Assembly (NCBI GenBank): GCA_005116965.1
Contig: SWDG01000025.1
Coordinates: forward strand, 299,883-363,882
DNA: 64,000 nucleotides
Reading direction: 5' to 3'
Source of the DNA: Nitrospira sp.
Lineage (GTDB): Bacteria > Nitrospirota > Nitrospiria > Nitrospirales > Nitrospiraceae
How positions within the stretch are numbered: position 1 is the stretch's first letter; every line of letters begins with the position of its first letter. The position numbers and the translations under genes are program-made. Below the pieces are notes generated by a model that searched no databases, was not told where the DNA came from, and saw only the letters and a list, made by a program, of their open reading frames with translations. Below, in pieces: positions 58,081 through 64,000 of this stretch.

Positions 58081-58984
58081 GTTTCATGAGCACAAATTCT
58101 CTCAACTCCTGCCACCACAATGCTTCGGGATTCCACCGCTCAGGTTTATTGTTTGCCCCCCAGCCCCCCCACACGACGACCCCGTCTGCTAAGGCATATG
58201 CGGCATCAAGTTGGTAGCGCCAGTATGTCTGTTCGAGCGGACGAAACTTCAGCGATTCTTCAATGGGCCCATAGTCTGCGTACCGGGGCCATAGAAAAAG
58301 AAAAACGGGCACGTCGGGCCTGATTCGTCGAATCTCTGAGATCTGCAACTCGATTGAAGCACGCCATTCTTCTGGTTGATCCGTAAACGTATACCCGACA
58401 GGGAAAATGGCGTCCACGAGTGCGAATAGGGGCGCCACGTTTGTGTTGTCCCGTTGCATATTGAGGTACTTTCCAGAGTCCTTCTTCGTGTCGAGCCCCT
58501 CATAACCACCCGTCACGGGTAACGCTCCGAATAACCCAACTTTCTGCTCTGGTGCGATTTGTCTATAACGAGAGACGACTTGGGAAAGTTTCCTGATACT
58601 TGCGGCGACTTCACCTTCATATCGCTGAGAATTATTTACAGACCATGCCTCGATATCAATGATCGTATAGGCACTTCCGATCTCCCGCGATTTCTGGGCT
58701 TGAATTCGCAGCCGGCTATCGGTCGGCATATCGTCCTGGGAACGTTTCGCGCGGATCCACTCATCAAACAGATGCGGCTCATAGGCGATATAGATGGGGA
58801 GCATTCCCAATGGCCGTAGGTCGGGCTTGTCAGTAAAAAGAGTGGCATCATAGACCACGAATGATTTGGCCCCGTAACAATCTTGTGCGGGCAGCCCCAG
58901 TAAAACACAGATCCCCAGGCCTCCCAGCAATAGAGCCCTCCCCAAACGGGACAATTCCCCGAAGCTACGCATGACACCTCTCAT
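58034..58984 (-). CDS. Secreted hypothetical protein, possible TIM-barrel glycosidase-like enzyme
   Basis: Signal peptide; YTIIDIEAW, PVFLFLWPRY, ADGVVVWGGWGANNKPERWN. Confidence 0.55.
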   Translation of the reverse strand: MRGVMRSFGELSRLGRALLLGGLGICVLLGLPAQDCYGAKSFVVYDATLFTDKPDLRPLGMLPIYIAYEPHLFDEWIRAKRSQDDMPTDSRLRIQAQKSREIGSAYTIIDIEAWSVNNSQRYEGEVAASIRKLSQVVSRYRQIAPEQKVGLFGALPVTGGYEGLDTKKDSGKYLNMQRDNTNVAPLFALVDAIFPVGYTFTDQPEEWRASIELQISEIRRIRPDVPVFLFLWPRYADYGPIEESLKFRPLEQTYWRYQLDAAYALADGVVVWGGWGANNKPERWNPEALWWQELREFVLMKRDSIQPARPDNLIIR

Positions 58985-59039
58985 TGCAGATGTTCCTTTC
59001 TACAACTATGACTTGATTCCGTGGCGTCAACATCATGCG

Positions 59040-60512
59040 CTATATGTCCACGGCTTCTCGTTTCCAACCAGGAAAATGCCGAGCAAGCGAGATTCGGATT
59101 CCCACAGCGTGTGACAACCCCCAAAAGAGAGCACCTGCGAGCAAAGGAGACAACAGCCCCCCCCCCTTAACCATGGCAGCAATCCCAATACCGGCAGAAA
59201 GCGCAACAACAAAAAGACCGCTGGAGATATCTGATTGCTGCAAGGAAAAATCAAAGTGCTTTCCAAATGCAAGCCGAACAGCGACGACATACGACAGCAC
59301 ATAGGCCATGACCGGGCCCACACTAAACGCGGCAGTCGAAGAGTAGTACGTTCCGATAGCAGTGCACGCAGTCGCAAGTAACGCGAAGCCCCCTGTGAGC
59401 AGAGCGAGGGAGCGACCATGACCATGGGCGAGAAGACAGAAATACTGTACCCCATAGGCAATTTCGAGGAAGTAGACGGCGACCGCTACTTGCGCGAGTC
59501 CCACATACTCTTCTACTGAAAGGCCTAGCCACAAACTGAACCACCAGGGAGTTGAGACAACCGCCCAAATACCAACAAATAGGGTGAAGACCTGAAATAG
59601 ATCCAGGTACAAGTTGAGTTTTTGGTAGGCAGTAGAAGTTCGGTCACGGATGTCAACCAATGCCAATCTTGGAATAAGCATCGGACGCAACACGGAAAAC
59701 AGTCCCTGGTTGATGTATGTCCTCAGGGTGACAAGAATGATAGCCACAACCCCGGCTTGTTCTCCAACCAACGCGACACTTGCCAGGATAACACCTCCCC
59801 GAAACACCACGTAGGGAGCGATCCCATTGAGCGCAAGAGGTAGAGAGTTCACGAACGCATCGTACTGAGCGCCCATCCGATCAACCCATTTACCGTCTCG
59901 CACGCTCACTTCAAGAGGCGAAAGCCAAAACAAGATCCCTAGTTTCGCAACTTGCCCAACGAACGCCGCGAGAAAAAACTGAGATACACTCGCTGAAAAC
60001 GCTTTAAAAAGGATGACGGTGAGAACGGCACGAAACAGGGAATCCAGACCACCAAGACTGCTAGGGATCCAACTACGTTTTAGTGCGTGCTCATGGCACT
60101 CCAGAACATAGGCGAGCTGTTCGGCAACGACATAGGCTACAGCAAACAGACTAGCCGCAATGATATCCCCCATCTGCATGCCGATCAGTTCGTAGACGAA
60201 CGGCCACACCATCAGCCATAGCACAACCGCTGCTGCCGCTGAGAGTAACGTGAAGAAAAAAATAGAATGGAGCACGTCCCGATCGCCGTTGTGTGTGGCA
60301 AGCGCAATCGCTCGTGCCGCATATTGCCGATATCCATCGAAGAAAAATGTGATAAGACCGGCGGCAGCCTGCAACGTCGCAATAGCAGCAAAACCTGCTA
60401 AACCAACTCCATCTTCAGACAGCAAAAAAGGAATGAAGATCAGCCCAGTCAGCGTTTGAACGGCTATCGCCAGATATCCCGCAGCGAGGGTTGTCGGTAA
60501 CGATTTCATCAC
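59040..60512 (-). CDS. Polysaccharide flippase (Wzx/MATE-like)
   Basis: About 490-aa polytopic protein inside the EPS locus with flippase-like N-terminus. Confidence 0.8.
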   Translation of the reverse strand: MMKSLPTTLAAGYLAIAVQTLTGLIFIPFLLSEDGVGLAGFAAIATLQAAAGLITFFFDGYRQYAARAIALATHNGDRDVLHSIFFFTLLSAAAAVVLWLMVWPFVYELIGMQMGDIIAASLFAVAYVVAEQLAYVLECHEHALKRSWIPSSLGGLDSLFRAVLTVILFKAFSASVSQFFLAAFVGQVAKLGILFWLSPLEVSVRDGKWVDRMGAQYDAFVNSLPLALNGIAPYVVFRGGVILASVALVGEQAGVVAIILVTLRTYINQGLFSVLRPMLIPRLALVDIRDRTSTAYQKLNLYLDLFQVFTLFVGIWAVVSTPWWFSLWLGLSVEEYVGLAQVAVAVYFLEIAYGVQYFCLLAHGHGRSLALLTGGFALLATACTAIGTYYSSTAAFSVGPVMAYVLSYVVAVRLAFGKHFDFSLQQSDISSGLFVVALSAGIGIAAMVKGGGLLSPLLAGALFWGLSHAVGIRISLARHFPGWKREAVDI

Positions 60513-60702
60513 TTTCTACGGCTCACGATTCCGACCTTGAAGATAGATTTCCACTCTCCGCTTCTGCCCAACCGCATGCCCACGCGCCTTGCGCCCCAGG
60601 AAAGAAAGACTCTAACTTTGATCGGGATAATCCTCGAGGTTCGTGATTCATCTGAGGGTGCAGGCTATAGGAGCGCTGCCGACTGTCAGCCGCTCGACGC
60701 AC

Positions 60703-60743
60703 AGGCCACATAGGGTTTATCTTTGCGTTATCGACTCGTCAAC
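60703..60743 (-). promoter_or_regulatory. EPS-locus repeated upstream element, copy 2
   Basis: aggccacatagggtttatctttgcgttatcgactcgtcaac; about 32/42 identical to copy 3. Confidence 0.45.
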
Positions 60744-60784
60744 ACGGTGCGAACGAAAACCGTCTGAACCATTAGTTCTTCGAC

Positions 60785-61996
60785 TCAAATCGGCTGTTTT
60801 TCATGTTGGAGAGATCCCGACATGTTTGTCGCCTCTGCTTCAACCCTCTGCCGGCAACTGGCAGCTGTTCGGTCAATGCAGTCGGCAAGACTTTTTGCCC
60901 AGGTTTCCGGGGTATATAAGGCCATGATCCGTCGAGAGATTTCTCCCATCGATGCAATATCGACGAGAGTCGATGACATCACCGTCATCACTTGGGCCAT
61001 ACCCTCACTATCAAATGGGTCGACCACGTATCCGTTCAACCCATGGCGCACAAGCTCTGCCACACAACCACATCGATGCGACACGATGACAGGAAGACCC
61101 GCCGCCATCGCTTCATTCACGACGAGGCCCCATGTTTCGCTCACGCTCGGCAAGATCAAGCAGGAGGCCAATCCATAATAGAGCCCGAGTTGATCGGCCC
61201 GGTGAGAACCGGCAAAGACGACCCCTGGGATCCCCTGAACTTGCTGTTGCAATAGTTTTTCCTGAGGCCCCCCTCCCACCAGAATAAGCCCCCATGCGTC
61301 GGATTTGGCAGTTCGACGATACGAGGCGTAGGCCTCGACCAGTCGCGGCAGATTCTTTTCCGGCGAGAAGCGTCCGACAAACAGGAAGAATCTCTCTGGG
61401 AGATTGAGGCGCCCTCGCAGCGCCGCGGCATCCTGCCGCGCAACAGCGGCTCCCGCTGAAAAGACCTGATTATCAACAACATCGAATCCAGTCCATATTT
61501 TCTCTCGTGGGAATCCCATCTTCTGGAGATAGGCTGCGGCACGTTCGCCGGCGGCAAACGCGGCATCGTAGTGACGCCGCGCCCACCACCCCTTGACCCA
61601 TTCCTTCACGGGGTTTCGTCGACGGTCCCCCCATTGCGAGTCGCCGATGTAGATACTGAGCCGCTTGCGCTGTCTGGTCCATCGAGCGGCAGCCCTCATG
61701 CCAGAATAGAAATAGCCGCTGATCACAACTGCGGCCGGGTCTAAGGCATTCAGCCACTGAAATACTCGCTCTGCCTGCGCCCGAGAATCGAGACTCTCAA
61801 CGTTCTTCTCAGGGAACGCTTCCACATAGTCAAACCCCAGATCATCCTTGCAAATCCCCCATTCCCGCATCTGTTCTCTGGCGCTCAGTGCCATGACCCG
61901 GACGGAATAGTCAGGTCTGAGTGATTGAAACGCCTTGAACCGCGGAACGCTATAGGGCGCAAGAACCGGCTCCAAGCAACAGACAGTCATCTTCAT
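60785..61996 (-). CDS. Glycosyltransferase family 4 protein
   Basis: FFLFVGRFSPEKNLPRLVEAYASYR...CLILPSVSETWGLVVNEAMAAGLPVIVSHRCG. Confidence 0.92.
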   Translation of the reverse strand: MKMTVCCLEPVLAPYSVPRFKAFQSLRPDYSVRVMALSAREQMREWGICKDDLGFDYVEAFPEKNVESLDSRAQAERVFQWLNALDPAAVVISGYFYSGMRAAARWTRQRKRLSIYIGDSQWGDRRRNPVKEWVKGWWARRHYDAAFAAGERAAAYLQKMGFPREKIWTGFDVVDNQVFSAGAAVARQDAAALRGRLNLPERFFLFVGRFSPEKNLPRLVEAYASYRRTAKSDAWGLILVGGGPQEKLLQQQVQGIPGVVFAGSHRADQLGLYYGLASCLILPSVSETWGLVVNEAMAAGLPVIVSHRCGCVAELVRHGLNGYVVDPFDSEGMAQVMTVMSSTLVDIASMGEISRRIMALYTPETWAKSLADCIDRTAASCRQRVEAEATNMSGSLQHEKQPI

Positions 61997-62062
61997 TTAA
62001 GTTTCTCTCCAATGTTCCGGATCGTCACCAGCCTGCAGTCTACCGCTAGAGACTGAATGGGC

Positions 62063-62105
62063 GGGCCACATGGGGCTCAATTTTGTGTTAACGAATCGTC
62101 AAAAA
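62063..62105 (-). promoter_or_regulatory. EPS-locus repeated upstream element, copy 3
   Basis: gggccacatggggctcaattttgtgttaacgaatcgtcaaaaa. Confidence 0.55.
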
Positions 62106-62197
62106 AGTCAGCGACAGAGATCCGTCCCATATGGAGAAGTTGTGTAGACATTCTTAATCGGGTACGTGGCAACCGCATCGGTTAGGGACATACCTCA

Positions 62198-62233
62198 GTC
62201 ACATCTTGGGTATCAGTTGCCTACAAATCGGTA
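62198..62233 (+). promoter_or_regulatory. Shared VPLPA-CTERM upstream element, copy C (divergent)
   Basis: GTCACATCTtggGtATcagTTGcctac. Confidence 0.35.
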
Positions 62234-62385
62234 GACGGAAACGATGTGAATATCGTCCCTCCTGCACATTAATCTGTTGCATCTGTTGCATCCAGTCTAG
62301 ACGATGTATCTTCATGTCCACTATGCTCATGCCCTGATTGTAACAACCTGAGTCTCAGACAGGGATTCAGTCCGGTGACGAAAGG

Positions 62386-63000
62386 ATGTGGAACATGAAA
62401 TGGGATAGGTCGATTCTGGCGTGGGGGCTCTTCAGCGTCGGGGTATTTCTCCAATCGCCTGCTTACGCGGTAACCGTGACGCATCTCGAGGTGACCAGAG
62501 GCGCCGTGAATTATGATGGGCCGAACCAGGACGCGCTCGATCGGCTGCTCGCGCAGGACGGCGTCATGCAGATGGGACGATTTCAAGGAGTCGGCGAACT
62601 TGTCCCGACGATCAACCGATCCAACGAGACCCATGCGCTGTTCACCTCCGGCTTCAGCGGGGCCGCGGCTCCGTCAGCTGTCATCACGGACTCCGTCATC
62701 ACGGTCGACCTCTCCTCCCTGTTCTTCAGCGTGAATCAGGGTAACGCCTATCGACTGTGGAACATCGGCACCGTTGTCACCGGCCTCTACAATCCGACGT
62801 CGAAAGAGTTTGCGCTTTCATGGGATCGCGTCTTTGATGAAAATTGTCAACAAGGACAAGCCTCGTTCTTCGTGAATGGACTGGTCCATTTTGACTCCGA
62901 TGTGCAACCTGTCCCCGTTCCCGCCGCCGCATGGTTATTCGGAAGTGGGTTGGCCGGTATCGCCGCCCTGGTGCGCCGACGCCATCGTTGTTTGACCTAG
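62386..63000 (+). CDS. VPLPA-CTERM-like sorting-signal protein
   Basis: C-terminus VPVPAAAWLFGSGLAGIAALVRRRHRCLT; signal peptide. Confidence 0.88.
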   Translation: MWNMKWDRSILAWGLFSVGVFLQSPAYAVTVTHLEVTRGAVNYDGPNQDALDRLLAQDGVMQMGRFQGVGELVPTINRSNETHALFTSGFSGAAAPSAVITDSVITVDLSSLFFSVNQGNAYRLWNIGTVVTGLYNPTSKEFALSWDRVFDENCQQGQASFFVNGLVHFDSDVQPVPVPAAAWLFGSGLAGIAALVRRRHRCLT

Positions 63001-63142
63001 CGGGTTTCGATATTCTGATTCGAAGGGCGCAACCGACAGGCGGCTCCGATAGCTGCCTCCCATTTTTTCTGCTCACCTGTAGCCATCACTGACGTCTGAC
63101 TGGAGAAAGACGGTAGGCGCTGCTCCGCATCCTACATATTTC

Positions 63143-63158
63143 GTCACATCTGTAGCAT
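63143..63158 (+). promoter_or_regulatory. Shared VPLPA-CTERM upstream element, copy B
   Basis: GTCACATCTGTAGCAT, exact 16-mer match to copy A. Confidence 0.5.
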
Positions 63159-63290
63159 ATCTTGCATGCTACCAGTAGCCGTCTCCACTTCGCAGTAGCT
63201 ACACTCCAGCTGAAGAAGACGTCCTGGGCAGCATTGCACTGCTTCCGAGGGATCGGAAACAATCAACTCACACGAACAGAAGGGCACACA

Positions 63291-63897
63291 ATGAATCCAT
63301 TTTTACGCGTATTTTGGCCTCTCTCCACCGGAGCCTTGAAACACACCCTACTCACCGCCAGCTTCGGACTGGCGCTCTTCTTACCACAAGCTGAAGCAGC
63401 TCTGTTCGATTTTTCCTATGTCTACAACGGGAACACCCTCCAAGGCATCGTGGACGGCACCCTGCTAAGGGGATAACAACAAAGTGGCCGTCGATTTGAT
63501 CCCGACCCTCACCTTCAATGGCGAGGCAAGGCCGCCACTACCTCTCGTCCACAATGCCGACCATTTATACAGCGTGGTCTTGTTCCCAGATCTTTTCCCA
63601 CTCCAACCAGGTTTTCCTGATGAGACAACACCGTGGCTGACCCTGGACGGCAGTTATATGAATATCGTGTTCTACCAGTTGGGGGATTGCGAAAATGGTG
63701 TCAATATCAATGCGGGAAACAGTTTGGCGGCGCTCTTTAATGGGCCGTTTATCGCAGCCGGTACGTCCTATGGCTTCACCCATAGCCCTTATGCGCAAGC
63801 CGACTGGCACATGAGTCCCATACCACTTCCTGCCGCGCTGCCGCTGTTTGCCACTGGCCTCGCGGCCATAGCTTGGCTGCGACGCAAGGTGGCGTAG
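63291..63897 (+). pseudogene. VPLPA-CTERM-like protein split by a +1 frameshift
   Basis: MNPFLRVFWPLS...VYNGNTLQGIVDGTLL then, one base shifted in aaGGGGat, GDNNKVAVDLIPTLTFNGEA...IPLPAALPLFATGLAAIAWLRRKVA. Confidence 0.75.
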
Positions 63898-63941
63898 CCG
63901 TTGTAAGACGGCGACACGCGTCTCGGCATCGACCAAATGAA

Positions 63942-63974
63942 GAAGAGCCGACGGATTCACCCCGTCGGCTCTTC
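63942..63974 (+). terminator. Hairpin after the last VPLPA-CTERM gene
   Basis: gaagagccgacgg / ccgtcggctcttc perfect 13-bp stem. Confidence 0.65.
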
Positions 63975-64000
63975 GATGCACTCCCGGTTGTAATCTATTC

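Noticed and set aside
62198-62233. Interpretation of the VPLPA-CTERM upstream element as a sigma-54 -24/-12 promoter
   Set aside because: TTGC-like block is present in two copies but the GG-N10-GC spacing is not satisfied in all three; kept as an unnamed element instead.
62272-62289. Tandem atctgttgc x2
   Set aside because: Two 9-bp units only; too short to call a repeat element.

Overview
The window is a gene-dense bacterial chromosomal segment. Its style suggests Nitrospira/Nitrospirota, but that is inference only. Main content, in order: (1) a minus-strand phosphonate-headgroup locus at about 2.5-8.1 kb. It holds a split phosphonopyruvate/sulfopyruvate-type decarboxylase, a PhnW-like transaminase, a PntC-like nucleotidylyltransferase, a CDP-alcohol phosphatidyltransferase fused to an NTase-like domain, and an LPG_synthase_TM-type membrane protein. 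No PEP mutase is visible. (2) Five small PilZ proteins scattered over the first 17.5 kb, plus an RND efflux pair. (3) An accessory stretch at 15-24 kb with a divergent AdoMetDC-family protein, DUF1499 and DUF2914 proteins, a PHD-like C4HC3 zinc finger protein and an AP2-like protein. (4) IspA plus a CruF-like protein. (5) An M72-like metalloprotease followed by a stand-alone homologue of its own propeptide region. (6) A GAF histidine-kinase-like protein whose H-box histidine is threonine. (7) NikR plus a TonB receptor, then an ECF sigma / cupin anti-sigma pair next to lipoprotein, DUF4331, TonB, TPR and HupE/UreJ genes. (8) A mobile mystery A/B (XRE-Fic) pair. (9) A large exosortase/EPS locus at 45.6-62 kb flanked by three VPLPA-CTERM proteins. 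Two unannotated repeated noncoding elements tie the last region together. One (about 42 bp, three copies) lies upstream of exosortase-locus genes. The other (GTCACATCTgtaGcAT...TTG, three copies) lies upstream of all three VPLPA-CTERM genes in the same relative orientation. I found no rRNA, tRNA or CRISPR by eye.
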